From: Halobacillus fulvus | Lineage (GTDB): Bacteria; Bacillota; Bacilli; Bacillales; Halobacillaceae | Reading direction: 5' to 3' | NCBI GenBank assembly: GCA_004078665.1 | Contig: SCFO01000008.1 | Span: 62,001-126,000 of the forward strand | Length of the DNA stretch: 64,000 bases | Shown here: positions 44,865-53,200 of the stretch, one piece after another | How positions within the stretch are numbered: the stretch's first letter is position 1 | How the letters are laid out: each line of letters opens with the position of its first letter | The notes under the pieces: generated by a model | What the model was told of the DNA's origin: nothing | The model's input: only the letters and a program-made list of their open reading frames with translations | The model's database searches: none | Program-made: the position numbers and the translations under genes

Positions 44865-46020
44865 ATTTCAACGCCTGTTTCGCAAGCATTTGAACGACCG
44901 CATCATCCATCGGCGGATTATGCAGTCCAGCTCGGACGTCACGATAGTATTTTTCAAACGAATTCTTTCTGGAAAGCCCTCTGCCACCGGCAATTCTCAT
45001 CGCTAAATCGACGACTTCATTGGCAGTATTCGTCACCGCCAATTTGACAGCCGCAAGCTCAGGTCCCATGGTTGGTCGCTGCTCCGGTTCCTCATCCCAT
45101 TTACGGGCGACGGAATAAAGGAACGTATGGGCCTGAAGCAGCTTCCATTCCATCTCACCGATTTTATCCTGAATGTGAGGAACTTCTGAAATCGTCGTAT
45201 CGAGACTATTTGGCTGGAAGCTCTGAGCAAATTGGATCGCGTCATTCCTTGCCGAGACCGCGATACCTAAGTAGCATGCCGGAATGTGCAGGAGCCACCC
45301 CTTAGGCGCTGGCTTCCCTTCTTGCTTGACTTCTACTAAATCATCGACGCTTAGCTCGACTTCGTTCAGAATGAGGTCATCACTCGCCGTGCCTCTCATC
45401 CCCATCGTATCCCACGTTTTTTCGACAGATACGCCCGGCTGATGGCGGTCGACCAAAAACCATCCAACCGTATCTAAATCTTCTACATAAGCGGACACAA
45501 TATAATAATCCAGGTGATTGGCCATTGACGTGAACGTTTTTCTTCCTGTCACCACGTATTCGTCGCCATCGCGAACCGCCGTTGTCTCAGGAATTCCACC
45601 ACGTGTCGGACTTCCTGTCGCCGGTTCTGTTGCGGCGCGGTTGACGATGACCTGCTCGTCTGCAACCTGCTTGACGAGACGTTCATAATCTTTTTTCTTC
45701 CAGACATGATCATCGCTCAATTCTTTCATAATCCCGACGTGCCAGCCGATGGATAGAGCGACAGATCCGTCTCCTTCCGCTATTTTTTCCTGAAGGAGTA
45801 AAAATTCATATAAAGACAGATCCTCGCCTCCATAGGAAACGGGCAAAGATAAGGAAGGGTATTTTTCCTGTTTGATCATCTTCAATGTTTTCGGTGAAAA
45901 GACCGCATCACGGTCTGTTTCTTTTACATGATCTCTCGCCTCTTCGGCTATCCGAGCAGCCTTTTCAAACAAACGTTTCTGGCGATCATTTTTTATCCAC
46001 GGTTCAAAAATATCAGCCAT
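44863..46020 (-). CDS. ydbM: Acyl-CoA dehydrogenase family protein, YdbM-like
   Basis: A 385-residue flavoprotein with acyl-CoA dehydrogenase N-, middle and C-domains. LSLPVSYGGEDLSLYEFLLLQEKIAEGDGSVALS is the N-domain, VTGRKTFTSMANHLDYYIV and WDTMGMRGTASDDLILNEVEL are FAD/substrate contacts, and AMRIAGGRGLSRKNSFEKYYRDVRAG is the C-terminal signature. B. subtilis YdbM is of the same size. Substrate chain length is unknown. Start ATG follows AGGAGTG. No beta-oxidation partners are adjacent. Confidence 0.88.
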   Translation of the reverse strand: MADIFEPWIKNDRQKRLFEKAARIAEEARDHVKETDRDAVFSPKTLKMIKQEKYPSLSLPVSYGGEDLSLYEFLLLQEKIAEGDGSVALSIGWHVGIMKELSDDHVWKKKDYERLVKQVADEQVIVNRAATEPATGSPTRGGIPETTAVRDGDEYVVTGRKTFTSMANHLDYYIVSAYVEDLDTVGWFLVDRHQPGVSVEKTWDTMGMRGTASDDLILNEVELSVDDLVEVKQEGKPAPKGWLLHIPACYLGIAVSARNDAIQFAQSFQPNSLDTTISEVPHIQDKIGEMEWKLLQAHTFLYSVARKWDEEPEQRPTMGPELAAVKLAVTNTANEVVDLAMRIAGGRGLSRKNSFEKYYRDVRAGLHNPPMDDAVVQMLAKQALK

Positions 46021-46106
46021 CTAACTATCACTCCTGAGAGTTTCATTTGTTTAAATCATACAAAACATGTCGGGTTTAAGCGAACAGTCTGCTTGAAAGC
46101 CGAACG

Positions 46107-46901
46107 TTAACGGATCATTTGAAGGGCTTGTTTGACAGACGAATAGGTCTTTAATGATAAGTCGCTAAAGTCAGCATAAGGAGCACTGCTCATCGCAAAG
46201 GTCGGCTTGATCCCTGTAATCACAAGCGTCGTGCCCATCAAATCGAGCAGCTGATTCATCTGATAAATCCCCATATGTACTTCTTCGTTATAGGAATCCA
46301 CCGCTGACATATCAAGAATGACATAGTCATCTTTTGATGCTTTTACATGGTGACTGACCGACTCGAGCATCTGCTGAATACGCTCCTCGTCCACCGTACC
46401 GACTAAAGGCAGTATAGAGATTCCCTCTTCCACAGGAACCATCGGGGTCGATAGGCGTCTAACCTCCGACAGATAATGGTGGAGAAGTCTATCCTGTTCT
46501 ACCCTTTTCGTAATGTCTTTTTGTACACCGACAAAATACGTCTGCGCCATCTGTTCTACAAAAACGGGATAAATCTCAAGTTCATTCCAGAACAGTGTCC
46601 CGTCTTTACGATAATTTTTCAGTTCGACAGAGATGGCTTGCTGACTGTTCAGCCCTTCACGAATTTTTTGCACACCCGGTTGATCCTTATCGTCTCCCTG
46701 CAAAAATCGACAGTTTCGACCAAGGATTTCTTCTCGCGAATAACCGGTCAGTTCTTCGAAGCCTTTGTTAACGTAAATCATTGGATTATCTTCTTGTTCA
46801 GGATCTGTAATGACGACCCCCGCTCCCACACGATCGATCGCTGCTTTTATAAATTCATTTTGCTGGATCTCTTCCAGCTTCTCAAAATTGTAGTGATCCA
46901 T
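46107..46901 (-). CDS. ytvA: LOV-STAS blue-light photoreceptor, YtvA-like
   Basis: A 264-residue cytoplasmic protein. The LOV domain (about 15-130) carries the flavin-adduct motif GRNCRFLQG with photoactive Cys64, preceded by IYVNKGFEELTGYSREEILG and followed by NYRKDGTLFWNELEIYPV. A Jalpha-like helix (KRVEQDRLLHHYLSEVRRL) connects to a STAS domain (about 155-264; ILPLVGTVDEERIQQMLESV, YVILDMSAV). In B. subtilis YtvA joins the stressosome and activates SigB under blue light; the ydaG-like gene in this window has a SigB-like promoter. The start at 46901 follows AAGGAG. It lies 67 nt behind a nucleotidyltransferase gene. Confidence 0.92.
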   Translation of the reverse strand: MDHYNFEKLEEIQQNEFIKAAIDRVGAGVVITDPEQEDNPMIYVNKGFEELTGYSREEILGRNCRFLQGDDKDQPGVQKIREGLNSQQAISVELKNYRKDGTLFWNELEIYPVFVEQMAQTYFVGVQKDITKRVEQDRLLHHYLSEVRRLSTPMVPVEEGISILPLVGTVDEERIQQMLESVSHHVKASKDDYVILDMSAVDSYNEEVHMGIYQMNQLLDLMGTTLVITGIKPTFAMSSAPYADFSDLSLKTYSSVKQALQMIR

Positions 46902-46968
46902 TACCACCGAACTCCTTTTGAAATGGATTAATACTTTTATAGTAAAATGAAACGAAGAAAATTTCCAA

Positions 46969-47538
46969 TCAAATCTCATTCCAGGGCATAACTTTCAGCC
47001 TCGGCCAATGTTTTTGCCACCTCGAGGCCTTCTTCAGGTAGACCTCTTCGGTCACCAGCCGTTTGTTCGGACGTACCACTAAGGAAAACAGATCTTCAAG
47101 ACCGAATGGAGCGTATAGGCTGTACTTTCCTTCCTGCTTTTTCAATCCGATGGCAGAAGCGGTCGTCGGCCACGTATCAATCGCATGTTCTAGTGATGGG
47201 TACTGGGCCAAAGGGCGACCGAACTTTCGCTCATACCATAAATGGACGTAGGCTTCATTCTTCACATTCACCTGAAGAGGGAAATCGCCAAGGTTTGCCC
47301 GAATATTTTTTTCCAAAAGCTTTTCTTCACCGACATCTTCCTGATCATTGAAATAGACGATGTCCGCATCCTTTAGGCCGTGCTTGGAGTCATAACCGTG
47401 CAGGTGATTCCAAACCGTCTGGGTAATGCAGCCAGCTGCTACATAATCATTCTCCAAATACTTGTCTGCCACATGAAAAAGCTTCTGCAAATGGTCCTCG
47501 TTTTCAACCATTTCGATCAACCACGATTCATCGTCCAC
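46969..47538 (-). CDS. Nucleotidyltransferase family protein (former DUF925, COG3575)
   Basis: A 189-residue protein of the NTP_transf_6 group. AAGCITQTVWNHLHG, the catalytic-type acidic motif LKDADIVYFND, VNVKNEAYVHLWYERKFGRPLAQYPSLEHAIDTWPTTASAIGL and APFGLEDLFSLVVRPNKRL are its usual blocks. Function is unproven. The GTG at 47538 lies behind GAGGAGGGG, and a terminator stem sits immediately in front of this ribosome site, leaving no room for a promoter between. Expression therefore depends on read-through or on a promoter that overlaps the stem. Confidence 0.82.
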   Translation of the reverse strand: MDDESWLIEMVENEDHLQKLFHVADKYLENDYVAAGCITQTVWNHLHGYDSKHGLKDADIVYFNDQEDVGEEKLLEKNIRANLGDFPLQVNVKNEAYVHLWYERKFGRPLAQYPSLEHAIDTWPTTASAIGLKKQEGKYSLYAPFGLEDLFSLVVRPNKRLVTEEVYLKKASRWQKHWPRLKVMPWNEI

Positions 47539-47556
47539 TGTTCTCCCCTCCTCAAA

Positions 47557-47593
47557 GCAAAAAGGCATGCTTTTGATTAGGAAAGCATGCCTT
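47557..47593 (-). terminator. Terminator/attenuator directly upstream of the nucleotidyltransferase gene
   Basis: Perfect 12-bp stem AAGGCATGCTTT / AAAGCATGCCTT with an 8-nt loop, followed by TTTTTGC on the minus strand. It sits between a 30-codon ORF and the nucleotidyltransferase ribosome site. Confidence 0.82.
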
Positions 47594-47644
47594 CATATAC
47601 CATTGATGGCTATCAGATTATGTCAGGAAAGAGCTTGCCACTTC

Positions 47645-47737
47645 TTACCTTGTTTCTTCCTTCGGTGTCTTGTAAACCTTTTCCACTTCAATCCCCAGCG
47701 TCTTCAGATAATCGACAATCTGGTCTAGGTTTTTCAT
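47645..47737 (-). CDS. 30-aa ORF, candidate leader peptide
   Basis: MKNLDQIVDYLKTLGIEVEK followed by VYKTPKEETR; a soluble, charged 30-residue peptide. ATG at 47737 follows GAGGTGAAACG. It ends about 50 nt before a terminator that precedes the nucleotidyltransferase gene, an arrangement resembling leader-peptide attenuation. It could equally be a free-standing microprotein. No run of a single amino acid is present. Confidence 0.5.
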   Translation of the reverse strand: MKNLDQIVDYLKTLGIEVEKVYKTPKEETR

Positions 47738-47974
47738 CGTTTCACCTCAGTATTTTTGATAGAATTTGGCTCGTCACTGCACCAGTTATTCGATACTCTC
47801 TTTACGATCGTCCGAAAGATAACGTTTCACTTTTTTGCATCTAATCTACGTTACCCTATAATTACCCATCCTATGCAGGAATTTGAACATTCCTTGGTGC
47901 AGGACGTACATTTCCACACAATCCTCTCTCTGCTTTTATCATATCAGAAAACAGAAGGGTAAAATGTAATGTTT

Positions 47975-48871
47975 TTATGACAAATTCATGTTGTAAACAT
48001 CACGTACCTTCTGGATGAAAAGGTTTGCATGCGTCGAGATTTCTTCCTCATTACTTGGCATGATCAGTGAAAAATATCGGGAGGCGGTCGGAATATAAGA
48101 AAGGTCCATCATCAAGTCCTCGGCTTCGGAATGATCGACGACCGTTTTTGATATAAAAGAAAACCCCAGTCCCTGCTTAACACACTGGACGACGCCATGA
48201 TTACTTCCAATCGTGATCGTCTTCCGTGGACGGATGTTATAAGATTTCAGCATGGAATCGAGCATCGCCCTCGTCCCTGATCCACTCTCCCTCGTCACCC
48301 AAACCTGATCCTGGAGGTCATGGAATGATATTTTCTTTTTTGACCAGAGCGGATGGTGGGCAGGTACGAGAATGACCATTTCATCTTTCATAAAAGGCTC
48401 CGAGTGAAGCCCTTTGTTCGGCACTTGCCCTTCTACGAGGGCCACATCGATTTCATGAAGCTGGACACCTCTGTTGATTTCTTCCGTGTTTGCGATTGTC
48501 ACCTTCACATCGATCGTAGGGTACTGTTCATCGAAGGCTTTGATCAGCCGAGGTAGGATATATTCTCCAACCGTGTAGCTCGCCCCGATATGAACGGTAC
48601 CTCCCCACTGATTCTCAAACTCTTTCACTTCTGATTTTGCTTTTTCAATGATGGCTAATAGCTGACGCCCTCTCTCATAAACCATTTCTCCCGTCTGGGT
48701 CACTTTAAAATGCTTCGGAGAGCGTTCAATCAATCTAGTTTCAAAATACCTTTCTAAGTTTTTAATATGAGAACTGACCGTCGGCTGGGATAAACTTAAT
48801 AGATTCGCTGCCTTCGTAAAGCTTTGCTGGTCGACCACTGTGACGAATGTCCGTAGCGCTTCAAATTCCAT
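47975..48871 (-). CDS. LysR-family transcriptional regulator (CysL/YeiE-like)
   Basis: A 298-residue regulator with an N-terminal winged helix (EALRTFVTVVDQQSFTKAANLLSLSQPTVSSHIKNLERYFETRLIERS) and a LysR substrate-binding domain starting VHIGASYTVGEYILPRLI. The latter is of the CysL/YeiE type. It is divergent from a YeiH-family gene, the standard arrangement in which the regulator controls its neighbour. ATG at 48871 is preferred, with GAGG 8 nt upstream; a GTG at 48880 overlaps that site. It may respond to sulfur or nitrogen oxyanions by analogy. Confidence 0.88.
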   Translation of the reverse strand: MEFEALRTFVTVVDQQSFTKAANLLSLSQPTVSSHIKNLERYFETRLIERSPKHFKVTQTGEMVYERGRQLLAIIEKAKSEVKEFENQWGGTVHIGASYTVGEYILPRLIKAFDEQYPTIDVKVTIANTEEINRGVQLHEIDVALVEGQVPNKGLHSEPFMKDEMVILVPAHHPLWSKKKISFHDLQDQVWVTRESGSGTRAMLDSMLKSYNIRPRKTITIGSNHGVVQCVKQGLGFSFISKTVVDHSEAEDLMMDLSYIPTASRYFSLIMPSNEEEISTHANLFIQKVRDVYNMNLS

Positions 48872-48887
48872 CACCTTCACCTCAAAG

Positions 48888-48902
48888 ATTAATATTATTA
48901 AT
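48888..48902. promoter_or_regulatory. Perfect dyad in the lysR-yeiH divergent promoter region
   Basis: ATTAATATTATTAAT is a 7+1+7 perfect palindrome with the T-N11-A shape of LysR-type operators, immediately upstream of the regulator's ribosome site. Confidence 0.5.
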
Positions 48903-48991
48903 GATTAAGATTATAAAGTTTTATTTTACTAATGTTAAGAACAAGCGTATAGTGTGAGGATGGAATTTTTATAAGAATGGGAGAGATGATG

Positions 48992-49984
48992 ATGAGAGAC
49001 TATTTACGATCGATCTCCTATCGTCCTTTATTGGCAGGGATGGGGTTTACAGCGTTGATCGCAAGCCTCGGATACGCACTGGCCCTCCTCCCTGTATTTA
49101 ATAAAACGGGTCCGCTCGCCGCAGCGATCCTGCTCGCCGTACTATACCGGCATTTCTTTGGATATCCGGAAGAAATCCGTTCCGGTGTCCAATTCTCGGC
49201 TAAAAAGCTGTTACGACTTGCCATCATTCTCTTCGGTCTCCGCCTGAATATGGGAGTTATATTGAACGAAGGCATCCCCTTATTATTGAGAGACTTGTTT
49301 GTGATTCTCTTCGCCATTGGATGTATGATTCTATTAGCTAGGCTATTCAATTCGGATGGATCGCTGTCTCTTTTACTAGGAATCGGGACAGGTGTGTGCG
49401 GAGCCTCCGCCATTGCCGCTGTTTCCCCTATACTGAAAGTGAAAGAGGAGGATACCGCGATCAGTGCCGGACTCATTTCAATCGTCGGGACACTGTTTGC
49501 CATCCTTTATACCGTCATCCGCCCGATTCTTCCGCTCGAAGCAGAAGCCTACGGCATGTGGGTCGGCATCAGCCTTCACGAAGTCGCCCATGTCGCACTT
49601 GCTGGAGCGCCAGCGGGAGAAAATGGACTTGGCATGGCTCTATTAGGCAAGCTCGGCCGCGTCTTCCTTCTCGTCCCGCTCAGCCTGATCCTGGTCTGGA
49701 TCATGACAAGGAAAAAGCAGGAACAGGCCGAAAGCAACATTGCGTTTCCATGGTTTCTTGTTGGATTTATCATCATGAGCCTAGTCGGAAGCTATATGAT
49801 TGATATTCCGGCCGGCGTCATGGACGGGATCTCCTCGCTTACGTCCTTCCTGCTCACAATGGCCATGGTCGGACTCGGTGTCAATGTAAGCTTGAAGCAA
49901 CTACGAAGCAAGGCATTGAAGCCTTTGATTCTATTAATTGTCACATCGATTCTACTGTCACTGATTACGTATTGGATGGTGTAA
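48992..49984 (+). CDS. YeiH-family putative sulfate/anion exporter (UPF0324)
   Basis: A 330-residue membrane protein with about ten helices. Signatures are GPLAAAILLAVLYRHFFGYPEEIRSGVQFSAKKLLRLAIILFGLRLN, GIGTGVCGASAIAAVSPILKVKEEDTAISAGLISIVGTLFAILY and GISLHEVAHVALAGAPAG. YeiH proteins are putative sulfate or taurine-derived sulfite exporters, and are often paired with LysR genes as here. Several in-frame ATGs occur between 48977 and 48992; the last has the best spacing to GGGAGAG. Confidence 0.88.
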   Translation: MRDYLRSISYRPLLAGMGFTALIASLGYALALLPVFNKTGPLAAAILLAVLYRHFFGYPEEIRSGVQFSAKKLLRLAIILFGLRLNMGVILNEGIPLLLRDLFVILFAIGCMILLARLFNSDGSLSLLLGIGTGVCGASAIAAVSPILKVKEEDTAISAGLISIVGTLFAILYTVIRPILPLEAEAYGMWVGISLHEVAHVALAGAPAGENGLGMALLGKLGRVFLLVPLSLILVWIMTRKKQEQAESNIAFPWFLVGFIIMSLVGSYMIDIPAGVMDGISSLTSFLLTMAMVGLGVNVSLKQLRSKALKPLILLIVTSILLSLITYWMV

Positions 49985-49992
49985 CCTCCAAA

Positions 49993-50036
49993 ACAAAACC
50001 CTCTCTGGCCATGGCCAGAGAGGGTTTTGTTTTATT
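49993..50036. terminator. Bidirectional terminator
   Basis: Perfect 18-bp stem beginning ACAAAACCCTCTCTGGCC, essentially loop-less apart from the central AT, with T/A runs on both sides; between convergent yeiH-type and sugar permease genes. Confidence 0.92.
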
Positions 50037-50853
50037 TTCCTCCAGTAAAGGTGACCCCTTTAATGAAGTAACGATTGAAGAACGCATAAATCAGAAGCGA
50101 CGGAATCGTCATTAACGTCGAAGCTGCCATAATCAGGTTCCAAAAGCTGATATATTGTCCTTTGAATGTGTTCAATCCTAATGTCAGGGTAAACATCTCT
50201 TCATCCGACATAATGATCAGTGGCCTCATAAAATCGTTCCATGAAGACATGAAGATAAAGACAGCTTGTGCAGCCAATGCCGGTTTTGCCAGTGGCATGA
50301 CAATTTTGAAAAATGTCCCGATCCGGCTGAGCCCGTCCATTTGCGCCGCTTCCTCAAGTTCCTTAGGAAAGTTGAGGAAGAACTGCCTCATCATAAAGAT
50401 GAAGGTCGCATTCACCATACCTGGAATGATAAGGCCTTGATACGTATTCAGCCATCCAAACGCTTTCAAAATAAGGTAGCTTGGAATCAATGTCACCTGG
50501 AAAGGAATCATCAAGACAACGAGAATCAAAAAGAACCAAAATTTACGGCCGGCAAACTTAATACGCGCTAGAGCGTAGCCTGCCATTGAGTTGAAAATGA
50601 TATTCAAAAACACCATACAAGCCGTTATGAAAAGAGAGTTGAACATCCACCGCAGGAATAACGGTTCCCTGGAAAAGATTTGAGCATAGTTATCAAATGT
50701 GAAGCTTTCCGGGAAGAACGTGATCCCTGACACTATTTCCTCCAGCGGTTTGAAGGAGGACAAAATCGCCCATAAAAACGGGATGAAGGTGATGATCGCG
50801 TAAAGAATCAGTACACCATAAATGAACGGTTTCGAAAAAATGCGTTTTTTCAT
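50032..50853 (-). CDS. Carbohydrate ABC transporter permease, MalG type
   Basis: A 273-residue permease with six helices and the EAA loop MDGLSRIGTFFKIVMPLAKPALAAQAVFIFMSSWNDF, typical of CUT1 sugar transporters. The C-terminus RYFIKGVTFTGGK is the usual MalG-group ending. Last gene of the LacI-preceded carbohydrate operon, 12 nt behind its partner permease. Substrate unknown. No ATPase is encoded here; CUT1 systems commonly share an MsmX-type ATPase encoded elsewhere. Confidence 0.92.
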   Translation of the reverse strand: MKKRIFSKPFIYGVLILYAIITFIPFLWAILSSFKPLEEIVSGITFFPESFTFDNYAQIFSREPLFLRWMFNSLFITACMVFLNIIFNSMAGYALARIKFAGRKFWFFLILVVLMIPFQVTLIPSYLILKAFGWLNTYQGLIIPGMVNATFIFMMRQFFLNFPKELEEAAQMDGLSRIGTFFKIVMPLAKPALAAQAVFIFMSSWNDFMRPLIIMSDEEMFTLTLGLNTFKGQYISFWNLIMAASTLMTIPSLLIYAFFNRYFIKGVTFTGGK

Positions 50854-50865
50854 TGTCAGTCCTCC

Positions 50866-51834
50866 TTAATCGTGAAGTTTCTCTTCGCCGAAGAATTTTT
50901 TCTGTATCAGGGTTACGACCATGATAATGATGGCTAACACAACGGCAAGAGCAGATGCATAGCCCATGTCGAGAGATTTAAAAGCATACTGATAAATCAA
51001 CAGCACAATCGTCAATGTCGAGTTGTTCGGTCCACCAGAACCTCCCGAGAAAATATACGACTGGTCAAACAGCTGGAACGTCCCGATCACTCCCATAACA
51101 ACAACGAAGAACGTAACAGGCTTCAGGATCGGAATGGTAATATAAATGAACTTCTGCCACCAGTTGGCACCATCAATCGTAGCCGCTTCATAAACAGAGT
51201 CCGAAATATCTTGCATGGCCGCTAGATAAATGACCATGAAAAACGGAGCGGTCGCCCATATGTTCATAATCATGATTGATTTCAAAGCGATATTTGGGTC
51301 CGCCAACCAATTGTATGTCGGCAAACTCAAAAACTGGAGAAAGTTGTTGATTAGTCCATCCGGGTTATACATCCACATGAAAATGATCGTCAGCACGGCA
51401 GAAGATGTCACCGTCGGAAGGAAGAATATAATTCGGAATGCGTTTTTTCCTCTAATATTCGAATTCAAAGCCGCCGCCAGTAATAAAGCTAGACAGGTTT
51501 GAACAGGAACAACGATCAATACATATTCTGCTGTGTTTTTTAACGCAATCAAAGCACGTTCATCGTCAATCGTCCTTGTATAATTGTCGAGACCAATGAA
51601 TTCATAGCCTATTCCACCTAATAGCTGTACGTCGTTAAACGATAAATAAAGAGCATAAAGAATCGGAATGATGACGAAGACCCCGATCGTAAAAATCGTC
51701 GGGCTCATAAACAAGTATCCAGACAAGCCTTCTTTCGTAGATTTTCTCAGAAACTTCTTCGGCTTTTTCGGATTTTTTTTCGGTTTCGCTGTTTTTTCAT
51801 CATGCGAATGGTCGATTTTTTTAGCCGGCTCCAT
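50866..51834 (-). CDS. Carbohydrate ABC transporter permease, MalF type
   Basis: A 322-residue permease. A long, very basic cytoplasmic N-terminus (HDEKTAKPKKNPKKPKKFLRKSTKEG) precedes six helices, and the EAA loop is EAATIDGANWWQKFIYITIPILKPVTFFVV. It pairs with the MalG-type permease downstream and the binding lipoprotein upstream to form a CUT1 importer. Start follows AAAGAGGTG. Confidence 0.92.
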   Translation of the reverse strand: MEPAKKIDHSHDEKTAKPKKNPKKPKKFLRKSTKEGLSGYLFMSPTIFTIGVFVIIPILYALYLSFNDVQLLGGIGYEFIGLDNYTRTIDDERALIALKNTAEYVLIVVPVQTCLALLLAAALNSNIRGKNAFRIIFFLPTVTSSAVLTIIFMWMYNPDGLINNFLQFLSLPTYNWLADPNIALKSIMIMNIWATAPFFMVIYLAAMQDISDSVYEAATIDGANWWQKFIYITIPILKPVTFFVVVMGVIGTFQLFDQSYIFSGGSGGPNNSTLTIVLLIYQYAFKSLDMGYASALAVVLAIIIMVVTLIQKKFFGEEKLHD

Positions 51835-51896
51835 GTCGACACCTCTTTCGTTTCTTGATGAAGATGAAGGAGGCGTTGGACGCCTCCCTCTATGAC

Positions 51897-53177
51897 TTAA
51901 TTGGCAGCTTCAATTTCCTTATTGGCTGTTTCTTCCGCTTTCTTCAGGGCTTCTTCAAGCGTCTGTTCTCCAAGCAATGCACTGATGAACTGGTTGTCAA
52001 AGTTCGTCATAATGATCGGAAGGTTTTCCCCCGCCTGCCAAGGCTGTGCATAGGACGCTCCGGCTACGAATGAGCTGCGAAGTGGGTCCTCTTCATATCC
52101 AAGATTCTCTGCGACAGATTTACGTGTCGGGAGGGCAAAGCCTTTACTTGTCCAAATTTCCATTCCCTCTTTTCCTGTCAGGAAGGAAATCAGCTCCCAA
52201 GCGGCATCTTTCACTTCAGACTGTTCATTCATGACGTACGCAACGGTAAAAGCGGCTGTTGCGTTTTCCCCATTGATGGTAGGAAGTTCCGCTGTTGTGA
52301 AATCAAGATTGCTGAAGTTGTCTTCAAGGAAAGGAATCGTCCAGTTCCCCTCGATGACCATCGCAGCATTTCCTTGACCAAACATGTCGCCGCCCCACTC
52401 ATTTCCTGCATCTGAAGGAAGACCAGCCGTCTTGTCATCCTGATACATCGTCACGATCGGCTCCAGTGCCTGGATCGCTTCTTCACTTGCGAAGTCGGCT
52501 TTTCCTTTTTCATCGACAACTTGAGCACCATTCGGCTGGAACTTGTAGAACTGACGCGCAAGTTCTTTGGAGAACCCTAACCCGTAACGTTCAGGTTGAC
52601 CATCGCCATCCTCATCGACCGTCAGCTTCTCTGCATATTCACTAAGCTCTTCCCATGTCTTAGGAGGGCCTTCCAAACCGGCTTCTTCAAAGGCAGCCTT
52701 ATCATAGAACAAGGAAAGCGTGGAGAAGTCTTTCGGGAATCCGTAATACGTATCGTCTTTCTTGAAAGCATTCAATAGTGGCTCTTCAAAGTCTTCCACA
52801 TCAAAATCCTCTGTTACATAATCATTCAATGGTTCAAGCACACCCGTATTAATCAAAGAAGGAGCATCCAAAGCATCTAAGTAAAACACATCTGCTGCTT
52901 CTCCACCGACAAGACGTGTCTTCGTTACATCCATATACTGATCGGCGATCACTTCATGCTTTACGTCTATATCAGGATGCTTCTCTTCAAAAGCATCCAG
53001 CGTTTCTTTTAGCAACGCTTCTTCTTCAGGGGAAGCCCCCCATCCAGCAAGCTCAACGACAGTTTTTCCTCCGTCTCCGCTTCCTTCACCTGATGATTCA
53101 CTGCTGCACCCGACTAGCGCAGTCCCAAACAATGCCCCCGTAATCCCTACAGCCGCCAACATTTTGTTCATTTTCAT
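51897..53177 (-). CDS. Carbohydrate ABC transporter substrate-binding lipoprotein
   Basis: A 426-residue solute-binding protein. Signal peptide with lipobox LVGC (Cys24), then an SBP_bac_1 fold: VVELAGWGASPEEEALLKETLDAFEEKHPDIDVKHEV, ADVFYLDALDAPSLINTGVLEPL, and GNAAMVIEGNWTIPFLED. It is anchored outside the membrane and gives the transporter its specificity; which sugar cannot be read from sequence. ATG at 53177 (9 nt behind AAAGGA) is preferred to the one at 53183. It follows the glycosidase gene by 23 nt. Confidence 0.9.
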   Translation of the reverse strand: MKMNKMLAAVGITGALFGTALVGCSSESSGEGSGDGGKTVVELAGWGASPEEEALLKETLDAFEEKHPDIDVKHEVIADQYMDVTKTRLVGGEAADVFYLDALDAPSLINTGVLEPLNDYVTEDFDVEDFEEPLLNAFKKDDTYYGFPKDFSTLSLFYDKAAFEEAGLEGPPKTWEELSEYAEKLTVDEDGDGQPERYGLGFSKELARQFYKFQPNGAQVVDEKGKADFASEEAIQALEPIVTMYQDDKTAGLPSDAGNEWGGDMFGQGNAAMVIEGNWTIPFLEDNFSNLDFTTAELPTINGENATAAFTVAYVMNEQSEVKDAAWELISFLTGKEGMEIWTSKGFALPTRKSVAENLGYEEDPLRSSFVAGASYAQPWQAGENLPIIMTNFDNQFISALLGEQTLEEALKKAEETANKEIEAAN

Positions 53178-53200
53178 CCTCATCGTTCCTTTCCTATTTA

